From positions 109,043-173,042 of the forward strand of contig CACIFV010000002.1 in NCBI GenBank assembly GCA_902586025.1: 64,000 bases of DNA, given 5' to 3'. Below the pieces are notes generated by a model. It was given only the letters and a program-made list of their open reading frames with translations, had not been told where the DNA came from and did no database searches. The number at the start of each line of letters is the position of its first letter. Within the stretch, counting starts at the first letter, position 1. The stretch is from an uncultured Pelagibacteraceae bacterium. GTDB taxonomy: Bacteria > Pseudomonadota > Alphaproteobacteria > Pelagibacterales > Pelagibacteraceae. Positions 1 to 9,045 of this stretch are shown piece after piece. Position numbers and translations under genes: made by a program.

Positions 1-119
<119 letters not shown>

Positions 120-126
120 TTATTAA

Positions 127-420
127 TTATTTACCTGTTGCAATACCCATAATGTCAGATTCTTTCATTATGCTGTACTCTTTACCATCAATTTTAACTT
201 CTGTTCCTGACCACTTACCGAATAAAACTTTATCTCCTACTTTAACGTCCATAGGTATTAGTTTTCCATCTTCAGTTTTTGCACCTCCGCCGACAGCAAC
301 AACTTTACCTTCTTGAGGTTTTTCTTGAGCTGTATCTGGAATAATTATGCCACCAGCAGTTTTTTCGCTGCTATCTAGAACTTCTATTAAAACTCGGTCA
401 TGTAACGGTTTAAACTTCAT
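127..420 (-). CDS. groES: Co-chaperonin GroES (10 kDa)
   Basis: A 97-residue protein of normal family length. The start [14 protein letters not shown], the mobile loop [20 protein letters not shown] (about residues 20-39) and the [20 protein letters not shown] barrel strand are all recognisable. GroES caps the GroEL ring and helps release folded substrate in the cytoplasm. The start at 420 is preceded by AAAGGAG seven bases upstream, a good ribosome site. The gene is first in the groES-groEL operon. The 122-base gap to the divergent HAD gene is among the largest in the window and probably carries the heat-shock promoter described separately. Confidence 0.97.
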   Translation of the reverse strand: MKFKPLHDRVLIEVLDSSEKTAGGIIIPDTAQEKPQEGKVVAVGGGAKTEDGKLIPMDVKVGDKVLFGKWSGTEVKIDGKEYSIMKESDIMGIATGK

Positions 421-444
421 ACGAATTCTCCTTTAAATTAGCAG

Positions 445-475
445 TCATATAGAGACATATTTAATAATTTTCAAG
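445..475 (-). promoter_or_regulatory. Possible RpoH (sigma-32) promoter of groESL
   Basis: On the minus strand upstream of groES, CTTGAAA (475..469) is followed 18 bases after its CTTG by TCTATATG (452..445). This resembles the alphaproteobacterial sigma-32 pattern CTTG-17/18-CYTATNT, with one mismatch in the -10 part. Transcription would start about 20 bases before the groES start codon. No CIRCE inverted repeat is present. AT-rich DNA yields such matches by chance, so this is an inference from position and pattern. Confidence 0.4.
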
Positions 476-542
476 ATCTTGAATAAAAATTATGGTCTAA
501 AAAACCCAAGAATAAAGCATATTTTTAAGCTATACCTCAAGT

Positions 543-1358
543 ATGCCTCAAAACTTAGACAAAGATGGATTAAGATCTAAAATAAATAGTTACGAATTAT
601 TTTTTATCGACATATGGGGAGTGATCCATAACGGATTACAAATTTTTGAAGATTCTATTGAAGTATTAGAAAATTTAAAAAAAAATAATAAAGAGTTTGT
701 ATTACTTACCAATGCTCCAAGACCAAATTCTACAGTTATTGATTTTTTAAAAAAAATAGGACTCAAAAAATATTATGAAGATGTATACACCTCAGGAGAA
801 GCTTCATTAAAATATTTAATGGAAAATTTTCTAAATGCAAAATTTTATCATATTGGACCACCAAGAGATTTTGACTTATTTAAAAGATTTGAACAAAATA
901 AAGTTAGTAATATTAGTCAAGCTGATTATTTTATTTGTACAGGGTTATTTGAAGATCATGAGACAAAACTTGAATATTATAAAGACTTACTTCAGAAATT
1001 TTCAAATAAAAAATTTGTGTGTACTAATCCAGACCTAATTGTTGATAGAGGAGATGTTAGAGAGTTTTGCGCTGGATCAGTTGCAAAAATATTTGAGGAA
1101 ATTGGTGGGAAAGTAATTTACTTTGGAAAACCTTATCCTCCAGTTTATAATTTATCTGCTAACATAAATGGTAAAAATGTTTTATGTATCGGAGATAATA
1201 TGAATACAGATATAAAAGGAGCTAATATTCAAAATTTTGACAATTTGTTAATAACGAGTGGTATACATAAAAAAGAATTAAGTAGTTTAAATATTGATAA
1301 ATTAGAAAAAAAATATGGAGTGAGTGTGAATTACACTCAAACAAAATTAAAATGGTGA
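543..1358 (+). CDS. HAD superfamily class IIA hydrolase (TIGR01459-like)
   Basis: A 271-residue HAD phosphatase-like protein. Motif I reads FFIDIWGVIHNG (about residues 20-31), with Asp then Trp where many relatives have DxDG; this DxWG form is typical of an alphaproteobacterial IIA subfamily. Motif II is the LLTNAPRP threonine/serine strand, and CIGDNMNTDIKGA near residue 220 carries the acidic motif that binds Mg2+. The cap is the class IIA type that lies between motifs II and III. The substrate is unknown; by homology a small phosphorylated metabolite. Its end overlaps ribF by 7 bases, so the two are probably co-translated, hinting at flavin metabolism. Gene identity as a HAD protein is firm, function is not. 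Confidence 0.85.
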   Translation: MPQNLDKDGLRSKINSYELFFIDIWGVIHNGLQIFEDSIEVLENLKKNNKEFVLLTNAPRPNSTVIDFLKKIGLKKYYEDVYTSGEASLKYLMENFLNAKFYHIGPPRDFDLFKRFEQNKVSNISQADYFICTGLFEDHETKLEYYKDLLQKFSNKKFVCTNPDLIVDRGDVREFCAGSVAKIFEEIGGKVIYFGKPYPPVYNLSANINGKNVLCIGDNMNTDIKGANIQNFDNLLITSGIHKKELSSLNIDKLEKKYGVSVNYTQTKLKW

Positions 1359-2278
1359 ACAAAATTAAAATTTATAAAAATTTTGAGATTTTAAAAAAAC
1401 ATCAAAATGCCATGATACTAATTGGTAATTTCGATGGATTACACTTAGGCCATCAAAAATTATTCAAAGAAGCAAAAAGATATAAAAAAAAATATAATTC
1501 TAAAATTGGAGTGGTGACATTTGATCCAATTCCAAAAATGTACTTTAATAAAAGTATTACGAATTATCGACTTTCAAATCTTAATCAAAAAAGCAGATAT
1601 TTTAGTGATTATAATGTTGATTTTTTAATAAATAAAAAATTTGATAAAAAATTCTCTAAAATATCTTGTCATAATTTTATTAAAAATATTTTATGCAAAA
1701 AGTTAAGCGCAGATTATATTTTTGTTAGTAATAATTTTAGATTTGGAAATAAGAGAGAGGGGGACGTAAATCTATTAAAAAAACTTCAAAAGAAATATGA
1801 ATATAAATTAATTAACCCAAAACCATTATATAAAAAAAATAAAATTATTTCTTCAACATTAATAAGAAAATTAATCGAAAATGGTAATTTAAAAATTGCA
1901 AATCAACTTTTATCTAGAAATTGGTCAATAGAAGGTGTCGTTGAAAAGGGTAGAATGATGGGAAGAAAAATTGGTTTTCCGACGTGCAACATAAATATAA
2001 AAAACTATGTAATACCAAAAGTAGGAGTTTATGCAGTTGATGTTTATATCGAAAAAAACAGAAAAAAGATCAAAGGAATAGCAAATATTGGTTATAGGCC
2101 TACTTTTAATCAAAAAAAATTATTATTAGAGGTAAATTTATTTAAATTTTCTGGAAATCTTTATAATAAAAATCTAACTATTAATTTTACAAAATTTATT
2201 AGAGGAGAAACCAAATTTAAAAATATTGATGCTTTAAAAAAACAGATAAAGAAAGATATTAAAATTGCCAAAAGATAA
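1352..2278 (+). CDS. ribF: Bifunctional riboflavin kinase / FAD synthetase
   Basis: RibF phosphorylates riboflavin to FMN and adenylates FMN to FAD in the cytoplasm. The 308-residue protein has the normal two-domain length. The N-terminal nucleotidyltransferase domain shows LIGNFDGLHLGHQKLF (about residues 23-38) with its HxGH-like motif and the FRFG segment near residue 130. The C-terminal riboflavin kinase domain shows GRMMGRKIGFPTCNI near residue 195 and GVYAVDVYIE, then NIGYRPTF. It overlaps the preceding HAD gene by 7 bases and is followed 6 bases later by ileS; ribF-ileS-lspA is a common bacterial order. Very lysine- and asparagine-rich, as expected from the AT bias. Confidence 0.95.
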   Translation: MVNKIKIYKNFEILKKHQNAMILIGNFDGLHLGHQKLFKEAKRYKKKYNSKIGVVTFDPIPKMYFNKSITNYRLSNLNQKSRYFSDYNVDFLINKKFDKKFSKISCHNFIKNILCKKLSADYIFVSNNFRFGNKREGDVNLLKKLQKKYEYKLINPKPLYKKNKIISSTLIRKLIENGNLKIANQLLSRNWSIEGVVEKGRMMGRKIGFPTCNINIKNYVIPKVGVYAVDVYIEKNRKKIKGIANIGYRPTFNQKKLLLEVNLFKFSGNLYNKNLTINFTKFIRGETKFKNIDALKKQIKKDIKIAKR

Positions 2279-2284
2279 AATATC

Positions 2285-5038
2285 ATGAGCAAGGAACATA
2301 TAAATCTACCTAAAACAAAATTCTCAATGAAGGCAAATTTGCCAAACAAGGAGCCAAATTACATTGAATTTTGGAAGAAAATTGACCTGTACAATTTGTT
2401 AAGAAAAAAAAGTAAAGGGCAAGAAAAATTTGTGCTTCATGATGGGCCTCCATATGCAAATGGAAATATTCATATGGGTACCGCTTTGAATAAAATTTTA
2501 AAAGACATAATTACAAAATTTCATCAAATGGATGGAAAGGACTCAGTTTATGTTCCTGGATGGGATTGCCATGGGTTGCCTATCGAGTGGAAAATTGAAG
2601 AACGATATAAAAAGAATAAAAAAAATAAAAATGATGTTCCAATAATTGAATTCAGAAAAGAATGTAGGGAGTTTGCAAACAAATGGATAGATGTTCATAA
2701 AGGAGAATTTACAAGACTTGGGGTAATTGGTGATTGGGAAAACTACTATTCAACAATGTCATTTGATGCTGAAGCTCAAATAGTCAGAGAACTTGGAAAA
2801 TTTCTTAAAGAAGGAAGCCTTTATAGAGGTTACAAGCCAGTTCTTTGGTCTACTGTTGAAAAAACAGCTTTAGCTGATGCTGAGGTTGAATACATGGATC
2901 ATGTTTCAGATACTATTTATGCTGCATTTAAAGTGAAATTTTCAAATTTAGATATAATTAAAGGTGCTGACGTAATAATTTGGACTACAACTCCTTGGAC
3001 TATTCCTGCAAATAAAGCATTAGCTTACAATGCTAGTCTTAAATATGTATTGCTTGAAATTAATGATAACAAAAATTTTATTGATAGAAAAATAATAATT
3101 GCAAAGGACCTATTGGAACCTTTTAAAAAAGATACCTCTATAGAAAATATTAAAGTTTTAAACGAATTTTTAGGAAAAGATTTAAATGGAACTATTTGCA
3201 GTCATCCATTTTCTAAAATGGAATATAATTATGATATTCCTATGTTTGAGGCTAATTTTGTAACTACTGAACAAGGAACAGGTATCGTGCACTGCGCTCC
3301 AAGCCATGGACCAGATGACTTCAATCTTTGTTTAAATAATAATATCAAAGCAATTGAAACAGTTGATGGTGATGGAAAATATACAAGTGAAATTAAACTT
3401 TTTGAAGGTTTACATATTTTTAAGGCTAATAACTTAATTATAGAAAAATTAGATGAACAAAAAAATTTAGTAACAAATGGAAAACTAACTCACTCTTATC
3501 CTCATTCTTGGAGATCAAAAGCTCCACTAGTTCATAGGGCAACGCCACAATGGTTTATATCAATGGAAAGTCACGGGTTAAGAGATAAAGCATTAAAAGC
3601 TATCGATAAAACAGATTTTTATCCTTCTAAAGGAAAAGAAAGAATAAAATCAATGATTGAAACTAGACCAGACTGGTGTGTATCAAGACAAAGAGTTTGG
3701 GGTGTGCCACTACCAATTTTTATTTCAAAAAAAACTGGCGATGTTTTAGTTGATGATGAAGTATTTGAAAATATTGCAAAAATTTATGAAAAAGAAGGTT
3801 CTGATTGTTGGTTTAATGATGATTATCAGATCTTTCTTGGAGACAAGTATAAAGCAGAAGATTATGAAAAATTATCAGACATAGTTGAAGTTTGGTTTGA
3901 CAGTGGATCCACCCACTCTTTTGTTTTAGAGAAAAGAGACGACCTCAAATGGCCAGCATCTATGTATTTAGAGGGCTCAGATCAACATAGAGGATGGTTT
4001 CACTCCTCATTACTTGAATCATGTGGAACAAGAGGAGTCGCTCCATTTGAAAGCATTCTTTCTCATGGTTTTGTTGTAGATGGAAAAGGTCTAAAAATGT
4101 CAAAGTCAACAGGTAACGTTATTGCTCCACAAGATATATTAAAAAAATATGGAGCTGATATATTAAGAATTTGGGTTGCATCTTCAAATTATGCTGAAGA
4201 TTTAAGAATAGATTATTCAATTTTAGATCAACACGCTGAGTCTTATAGAAAAATTAGAAATACATTTAGATATCTATTAGGAAATATTCAAGATCAATAC
4301 GAAAATCTTGATCTAGAAAAAGTTAAATTTGAAAACTTTGATTCTCTTGAAAAATTTATGCTTCATAGAATTTATACAATAAATGAGAATTTTAAAAATA
4401 ATTTTAAAGTTTATAACTTCCATAATTTATATAAAGAATTACTAAATTTTTGCACAGTTGAGCTTTCTGCTTTTTATTTCGATATCAGGAAAGATACTCT
4501 ATATTGTGACGCTTTAAATTCCGATAAAAGAAAGAACTGTATAACTCTTTTAAATATTATTTTGCAGTGTCTCCTAAAATGGTTTGCACCAATATTATCA
4601 TTTACAACTGAAGAAATTTATCAACTAGTTAAAAAGGAAAAAGATAGCCAAAGTATCCATTTACAAAATTTCGTTTCAGTTCCTAATTCTTGGAACGATG
4701 AAGAACTTAGCTCAGATTGGGATTATGTTAAAAAAATTAGAGATGAGGCAAATATTTCAATAGAGAATATGAGGGCCGAAAAGTCAATTGGTTCAAGTTT
4801 AGAAGCAACAATTGAGATAAAATTAAATAAAGAATTTTACGATAAGGCAAAAAATATTAATTTTTCTGAAATTTGTATAACCTCATCTGCCTCTGTAATC
4901 AAAGATGAAAATTTAAAAAATAGTATTGATGTAGTTGCAAAAAAGGCCCAAGGAAATAAATGTCCTATTTGTTGGAAAATTTTTGAAACGAGTTGTGAAA
5001 GACCAAATTGTGGACTTTTAAATACTAATGGGAAATGA
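2285..5038 (+). CDS. ileS: Isoleucyl-tRNA synthetase
   Basis: A 917-residue class I synthetase, charging tRNA-Ile in the cytoplasm. The HIGH-type motif lies in [12 protein letters not shown] (residues 54-65), the [11 protein letters not shown] and [12 protein letters not shown] segments belong to the CP1 editing domain that hydrolyses misacylated Val-tRNA, and KMSKS is at residues 604-608. A C-terminal cysteine cluster, [18 protein letters not shown], provides a zinc site typical of bacterial IleRS of this type. The start follows ribF by 6 bases. The last 11 bases overlap the lspA start, so the two are likely translationally coupled. Complete, with no missing key motif seen. Confidence 0.97.
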   Translation: MSKEHINLPKTKFSMKANLPNKEPNYIEFWKKIDLYNLLRKKSKGQEKFVLHDGPPYANGNIHMGTALNKILKDIITKFHQMDGKDSVYVPGWDCHGLPIEWKIEERYKKNKKNKNDVPIIEFRKECREFANKWIDVHKGEFTRLGVIGDWENYYSTMSFDAEAQIVRELGKFLKEGSLYRGYKPVLWSTVEKTALADAEVEYMDHVSDTIYAAFKVKFSNLDIIKGADVIIWTTTPWTIPANKALAYNASLKYVLLEINDNKNFIDRKIIIAKDLLEPFKKDTSIENIKVLNEFLGKDLNGTICSHPFSKMEYNYDIPMFEANFVTTEQGTGIVHCAPSHGPDDFNLCLNNNIKAIETVDGDGKYTSEIKLFEGLHIFKANNLIIEKLDEQKNLVTNGKLTHSYPHSWRSKAPLVHRATPQWFISMESHGLRDKALKAIDKTDFYPSKGKERIKSMIETRPDWCVSRQRVWGVPLPIFISKKTGDVLVDDEVFENIAKIYEKEGSDCWFNDDYQIFLGDKYKAEDYEKLSDIVEVWFDSGSTHSFVLEKRDDLKWPASMYLEGSDQHRGWFHSSLLESCGTRGVAPFESILSHGFVVDGKGLKMSKSTGNVIAPQDILKKYGADILRIWVASSNYAEDLRIDYSILDQHAESYRKIRNTFRYLLGNIQDQYENLDLEKVKFENFDSLEKFMLHRIYTINENFKNNFKVYNFHNLYKELLNFCTVELSAFYFDIRKDTLYCDALNSDKRKNCITLLNIILQCLLKWFAPILSFTTEEIYQLVKKEKDSQSIHLQNFVSVPNSWNDEELSSDWDYVKKIRDEANISIENMRAEKSIGSSLEATIEIKLNKEFYDKAKNINFSEICITSSASVIKDENLKNSIDVVAKKAQGNKCPICWKIFETSCERPNCGLLNTNGK

Positions 5039-5525
5039 AAAATTAAATAAACTTCTTATAGGTTTTGTATTTTTAGTTGTTTGTTTTGCTTTAGATAGGC
5101 TATCAAAAATTTATATTCTAAATATATTAAATAATGAAGTACAAGTTGATCTTTATATAAATCAATTTTTAAATATCTATTTAGTTTGGAATACAGGGAT
5201 AGGATTTGGTTTATTTTCATCAGAAGATAAACTTTTCTATAATATCATTACTGCAATTATAGTCATTATAAACTTAGTAATATTGTATTTCGCTTTCATT
5301 GAGTCAAAAATTAAATCATTTTTTTTAATGATAATATTAGGAGGCTCTTTAGGAAACTTATTTGACCGAATTTATTACAGAGCTGTTCCAGACTTTATAG
5401 ATTTAAATTATGCTGGATATCATTGGTTTATCTTTAATGTAGCTGACATATTTATAACAATTGGTATTATATGCCTTATTTTATCTGAATTTATATTCTA
5501 TAAAAAAAAAGATGAAAAAAATTAA
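5028..5525 (+). CDS. lspA: Lipoprotein signal peptidase (signal peptidase II)
   Basis: LspA is an inner-membrane aspartyl protease that cuts the signal peptide from diacylglyceryl-modified prolipoproteins. The 165-residue protein has four hydrophobic segments. Family motifs present are DRLSKIY near the first membrane segment, [10 protein letters not shown], and the catalytic regions [18 protein letters not shown] (first Asp) and FNVADIFI (second Asp). It overlaps ileS by 11 bases and overlaps the start of the next gene, a lipoprotein that may be its substrate. The pathway partner lgt is found at 57.1-57.8 kb. Confidence 0.96.
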   Translation: MGNEKLNKLLIGFVFLVVCFALDRLSKIYILNILNNEVQVDLYINQFLNIYLVWNTGIGFGLFSSEDKLFYNIITAIIVIINLVILYFAFIESKIKSFFLMIILGGSLGNLFDRIYYRAVPDFIDLNYAGYHWFIFNVADIFITIGIICLILSEFIFYKKKDEKN

Positions 5526-5829
5526 ACTAAATTTAATCTTATTAATCGCTTTAGTGCCATTATTAACTTTTTGTGGTGGAGTTAGAGATGCTTTAGAAGG
5601 TAAAAAAAGATCTGAACAAAGTGACGAATTTCTTGTAAAAAAAAAAAATCCTCTCCAAATGCCACCTGACATGAATAAACTTCCAATGCCAGGAGATGAT
5701 TTGGAAGTAAGTAGTCAATCAAATGACAAAGAAGTAAAAGATTTACTCAAAATAAAAGACGATAATAATTCTGAGGACTCTAGTAGCGGGTCAGATTTAT
5801 TAAATAATATGAAGAAGAAAATCCAGTAA
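5512..5829 (+). CDS. DUF3035 family small lipoprotein
   Basis: A 105-residue secreted protein whose start I place at the ATG at 5512 ([16 protein letters not shown]), not at the upstream TTG at 5461 lying inside lspA. It has a short basic end, a hydrophobic helix and then LLTFCGG, which looks like a lipobox with the modified Cys at residue 19. The mature part reads [19 protein letters not shown] then [11 protein letters not shown], the conserved DUF3035 pattern of alphaproteobacteria, a family sometimes linked to the outer-membrane assembly machinery (BamF-like). Phe at position -1 of the lipobox is unusual. The C-terminal half is acidic and serine-rich, probably disordered. Function is inferred only. 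Confidence 0.72.
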   Translation: MKKIKLNLILLIALVPLLTFCGGVRDALEGKKRSEQSDEFLVKKKNPLQMPPDMNKLPMPGDDLEVSSQSNDKEVKDLLKIKDDNNSEDSSSGSDLLNNMKKKIQ

Positions 5830-5832
5830 TTA

Positions 5833-7005
5833 ATGGAGACAAAACATATTATCTACAAAAATTTCAATAATAAAAATAAACAATTAAATAAAAAAAAACT
5901 TAATAATTTCATAAAGTTTAAAAATTTAATTGAAAAATATCCTTTATTAAAATCTCTAACAAATAATTATAATTATTCATTTCAGAAAAAAAATTTACTA
6001 AATTTCAAAAAATACTATGAGTATAATTTAATAGGAATGGGAGGATCTATACTAGGCGCACAAGCCATTTATGATTTTCTTAGTCATAAAATCAAAAAAA
6101 AATTTTTCTTTTATAATAACTTACAGAACATAAGAATAACAAAATCAAACAAAAAACGTTTAAATATAATTATATCAAAATCAGGTAACACCCTAGAAAC
6201 ATTATCAAATTTAAACCTGATCTTATCAAAACAGAAAAGAAATAAAAATTTAATAATTACTGAAAAAAAAAATAATATTCTTAGAGCTATGGCGAATAAA
6301 CTGAGATCTGATGTAATTGACCATAAAAATTACATAGGAGGAAGATATTCAGTATTATCTGAAGTTGGAATGGTACCAGCAGAATTGATGGGTTTAAATG
6401 AAAAAAAATTTAAAAGATTAAATTATCTAATAAAAAATAAAAAATTTATTAATTTTTTAATTGAAAATGTCTCTTCAATTTACTCAAATATTATTAAAGG
6501 AAAAAAAAATTGTGTAATTTTAAATTATGATGAAAAATTAAATAACTTTTTGAAATGGTACCAGCAATTATCTGCTGAAAGTTTAGGAAAAAAGGGTAAG
6601 GGTTTCTTTCCTATAATCTCTACAATGCCAAAGGACAATCATAGTCTTTTACAACTATATTTAGATGGCCCAAAAAATAATTTTTTTAGTTTTTTTTTCT
6701 CTAGAGATATAAACCAATTTAAATTTAATAATGCTTTTATAATTGATGGATTAGAACATTTAAAAAAGAAAAGTTTGGATCAAGTAATGTATGCTCAAAA
6801 AAAAGCTACGCAAAATGTATTTAATAAGAAAAAATTATCATTTAGAAGTTTTGAAATTAAAAATAAAAGTGAGGAAACTTTAGGTGAACTATTTACATTT
6901 TTTATTTTAGAAACACTAATGCTAAGCTCCTTATTGAATGTAAATCCAATTAACCAACCTTCTGTTGAATTGATTAAAATAGAAACAAAAAAAATCCTAA
7001 AATAG
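5833..7005 (+). CDS. pgi: Glucose-6-phosphate isomerase (short form)
   Basis: Interconverts glucose-6-phosphate and fructose-6-phosphate. The 390-residue protein is much shorter than the roughly 550-residue classical enzyme, but the sugar-isomerase core is present: GMGGSILGAQAIY (residues 68-80), the phosphate-binding ISKSGNTLETLS (114-125), the catalytic Glu in QQLSAESLGKKGKG (E249), His in PKDNHSLLQLYLDGP (H270) and a C-terminal Lys in PSVELIKIETKK. The start is an ATG 3 bases after the lipoprotein stop codon. Its 3' end overlaps the convergent rsmD by 9 bases. The N-terminal region is unusually rich in Asn and Lys and poorly conserved. Assignment is good; activity of the short form is inferred. 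Confidence 0.88.
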   Translation: METKHIIYKNFNNKNKQLNKKKLNNFIKFKNLIEKYPLLKSLTNNYNYSFQKKNLLNFKKYYEYNLIGMGGSILGAQAIYDFLSHKIKKKFFFYNNLQNIRITKSNKKRLNIIISKSGNTLETLSNLNLILSKQKRNKNLIITEKKNNILRAMANKLRSDVIDHKNYIGGRYSVLSEVGMVPAELMGLNEKKFKRLNYLIKNKKFINFLIENVSSIYSNIIKGKKNCVILNYDEKLNNFLKWYQQLSAESLGKKGKGFFPIISTMPKDNHSLLQLYLDGPKNNFFSFFFSRDINQFKFNNAFIIDGLEHLKKKSLDQVMYAQKKATQNVFNKKKLSFRSFEIKNKSEETLGELFTFFILETLMLSSLLNVNPINQPSVELIKIETKKILK

Positions 7006-7563
7006 TAATTTACCAAATATTATTTTTGATAAACCATATTTTTTTTCTCTAAGAACTTTAAAATCTTCTATAAAATTTTCTTTAAATTTCTTATTTCTAT
7101 GTATTACTATTAATGTACTTTTGTGAGCAATTTTTAAGTCTAAAATTTTCCTTAATAATTTATTTATATTTTTATCTTTAAATGGTGGATCCAAATAAAT
7201 TAAATTAATTTTTTCATTATCTATATTTTCTTTAGAAATTTCATATGCGTTTATTTCCTTGATAACTGAAACTTTATCAATTTCTAACTCCTTAATGTTT
7301 TTCTCTAAAATTTTCAAAGATGGTTTGTAATTTTCAAAAAAAAAAACTTTTTTTACTCCTCTAGACAAACATTCAATGCCAAACGAACCAGAACCGGAAA
7401 ATAAATCCAAAACTACGTCATTTTTGAATTTAATTTTTTCATTCTTAGAATGCTCTAAAATATTAAATATCGACTCTCTAACCATATCCTTTAAAGGTCT
7501 TGTTGTTTTATCTGTAGGATTATGAATTAATTTCCCTTTTAGTTTTCCACCAATTACTCTCAT
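6997..7563 (-). CDS. rsmD: 16S rRNA (guanine(966)-N2)-methyltransferase RsmD
   Basis: RsmD methylates G966 of 16S rRNA during small-subunit assembly. The 188-residue protein opens MRVIGGKLKGKLI, has the conserved TRPLKDMVRESIFNIL (about residues 21-36), the SAM-binding VVLDLFSGSGSFGIECLSRG (about 50-69) and the catalytic motif IYLDPPF (DPPF, a variant of NPPY). It overlaps the upstream purD by 4 bases (ATGA type), so it is probably co-translated with it. Its 3' end overlaps the convergent pgi by 9 bases. Confidence 0.93.
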   Translation of the reverse strand: MRVIGGKLKGKLIHNPTDKTTRPLKDMVRESIFNILEHSKNEKIKFKNDVVLDLFSGSGSFGIECLSRGVKKVFFFENYKPSLKILEKNIKELEIDKVSVIKEINAYEISKENIDNEKINLIYLDPPFKDKNINKLLRKILDLKIAHKSTLIVIHRNKKFKENFIEDFKVLREKKYGLSKIIFGKLLF

Positions 7564-8825
7564 TTATCTATGACTTTATGACCTATATCTGATCTGTAAA
7601 AACCATCTTCCCAATTCAATTTATTAATCTGATTGATGATTTCTTTTCTACTTGATAAATAACTATCTGAGATATTCACAAAATTTATTACTCTACCTCC
7701 AATTGCTAAAATTTTGTTTCCAGAACTTTTTGTTCCAGCATGAAAAATAAAGTTATCTTTAGTTGATTTGAATTCTTTTAAATTTTTAATTTCAACATTC
7801 TTATTATATTTTTCAGGATATCCTTTTGAGCATAAAGCAATGCACATACTTTTTTTATTTTTCCATTTTATTTCGTGGGTCTTTAATTTTGAATTACAAC
7901 AAGAATTTATTATTTCCAATAAATCACTGTCAACCAATGGTAATATAGTTTGGCATTCAGGATCACCCATCCTGACATTATATTCAATTAGGTATGGTTC
8001 ATTACTTTTTATCATTAAGCCGGCATATAAAAAACCGACGTACTTCTCATTCATTTCACTTATAGCTTTTAACGTTGGCTCAATTATTTTGTTTAAAATT
8101 TTATTCTCTAAATCATCATTAATTAAGCTTGATGGTGAATAAGCTCCCATTCCTCCTGTATTTTTTCCAGTATCACCCTCACCAACTCTTTTATGGTCTT
8201 GAGCTGTATTAAAAGTTTTATAACTAATTCCATCTGAAATAATAAAAAAACTCATCTCATCACCTTCAAGGAATTCTTCGATTAATACTTGATCTGCTTT
8301 CCCAAATTTACCGTCAAATATTTCATTAACAGCAGTTTTAGCCTCATCAACATTTTGACAAATATAAACACCTTTACCTGCAGCAAGAACATCTGCTTTT
8401 ACAACAAGAGGAAAATTAGATGACGATAAAAATATAAATGAGTCTTCTTTGGATTTACAAATTTTAAATTTAGCAGTTGGTATGTTAAATTTCTCACAAA
8501 TTTCTTTTGTAAATATTTTTGAGCCTTCTAATTGAGCTACTTTTTTTCTAGGACCAAAAACTTTAATATTTTTTGACTCTAGGAAATCTACTAATCCTTC
8601 GACTAATGGTTTTTCTGGACCAACAATCACTAATTCGATTTGTTCTTTCTTAATAAAATTATACAAATCTTGAAAATTTTCCAAATTTAAATCAATATTT
8701 ACAGAGATTTCTTCGGTACCAGCATTACCTGGTATTGAATATATTTTTGTTATTTTTTTTGAATTACTTAAGTGATGAACTAAAGCATGTTCTCGTCCTC
8801 CACTACCAATAATTGCAATTTTCAT
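7560..8825 (-). CDS. purD: Phosphoribosylamine-glycine ligase (GAR synthetase)
   Basis: Catalyses the second step of purine synthesis, joining phosphoribosylamine and glycine with ATP. The 421-residue protein has the full family length. The start MKIAIIGSGGREHALVHHLS and the VVGPEKPLVEGLVD segment form the N-terminal domain; VVKADVLAAGKGVYI belongs to the ATP-grasp fold; TGGMGAYSPS, YVGFLYAGLMI and EYNVRMGDPECQ carry the metal- and substrate-binding residues. It is divergent from the DUF2093 gene with only 22 bases between start codons, and is followed by rsmD with a 4-base overlap. Confidence 0.97.
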   Translation of the reverse strand: MKIAIIGSGGREHALVHHLSNSKKITKIYSIPGNAGTEEISVNIDLNLENFQDLYNFIKKEQIELVIVGPEKPLVEGLVDFLESKNIKVFGPRKKVAQLEGSKIFTKEICEKFNIPTAKFKICKSKEDSFIFLSSSNFPLVVKADVLAAGKGVYICQNVDEAKTAVNEIFDGKFGKADQVLIEEFLEGDEMSFFIISDGISYKTFNTAQDHKRVGEGDTGKNTGGMGAYSPSSLINDDLENKILNKIIEPTLKAISEMNEKYVGFLYAGLMIKSNEPYLIEYNVRMGDPECQTILPLVDSDLLEIINSCCNSKLKTHEIKWKNKKSMCIALCSKGYPEKYNKNVEIKNLKEFKSTKDNFIFHAGTKSSGNKILAIGGRVINFVNISDSYLSSRKEIINQINKLNWEDGFYRSDIGHKVIDK

Positions 8826-8847
8826 TTAGTAAATATATATCTTAAAT

Positions 8848-9045
8848 ATGTTAAATAAGTTAGCTAAATTAAAATACTTAGCAAATAATTTTGAGATCAT
8901 TGAAGATGGTGATCATGTGATTTGTGCTATCTCACAAAAAAAAATACCACTTGAAAACTTAAATTACTGGAATGTTGAAGAACAGGAAGCCTACTTTTCG
9001 CATGTTGAGGCCTCAATAAAAAGAGATTTATTAGACAAAAACTGA
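8848..9045 (+). CDS. DUF2093 family small protein
   Basis: A 65-residue protein with the DUF2093 pattern known from alphaproteobacteria: a LKYLANNFEIIEDGDHVICAI start, then ISQKKIPLENLNYW and NVEEQEAYFS. No signal peptide or membrane segment. The function of the family is unknown. In other alphaproteobacteria it is often found beside xseA, purD or lipid A genes, which agrees with this setting. Its TGA stop directly abuts the stop of the convergent lpxL with no base between. Translation is supported by conserved family residues, not by a strong ribosome site. Confidence 0.75.
   Translation: MLNKLAKLKYLANNFEIIEDGDHVICAISQKKIPLENLNYWNVEEQEAYFSHVEASIKRDLLDKN

Noticed and set aside
421..542. CIRCE (HrcA) operator upstream of groES
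   Set aside because: TTAGCAGTC is present near 438-446 but the matching GAGTGCTAA half is absent, so no inverted repeat forms.
7768..8142. 124-codon open frame on the plus strand inside purD
   Set aside because: Complementary to a conserved gene, Phe/Leu/Ser-rich composition typical of antisense of Lys/Glu/Asn-rich coding DNA, no recognisable motif.
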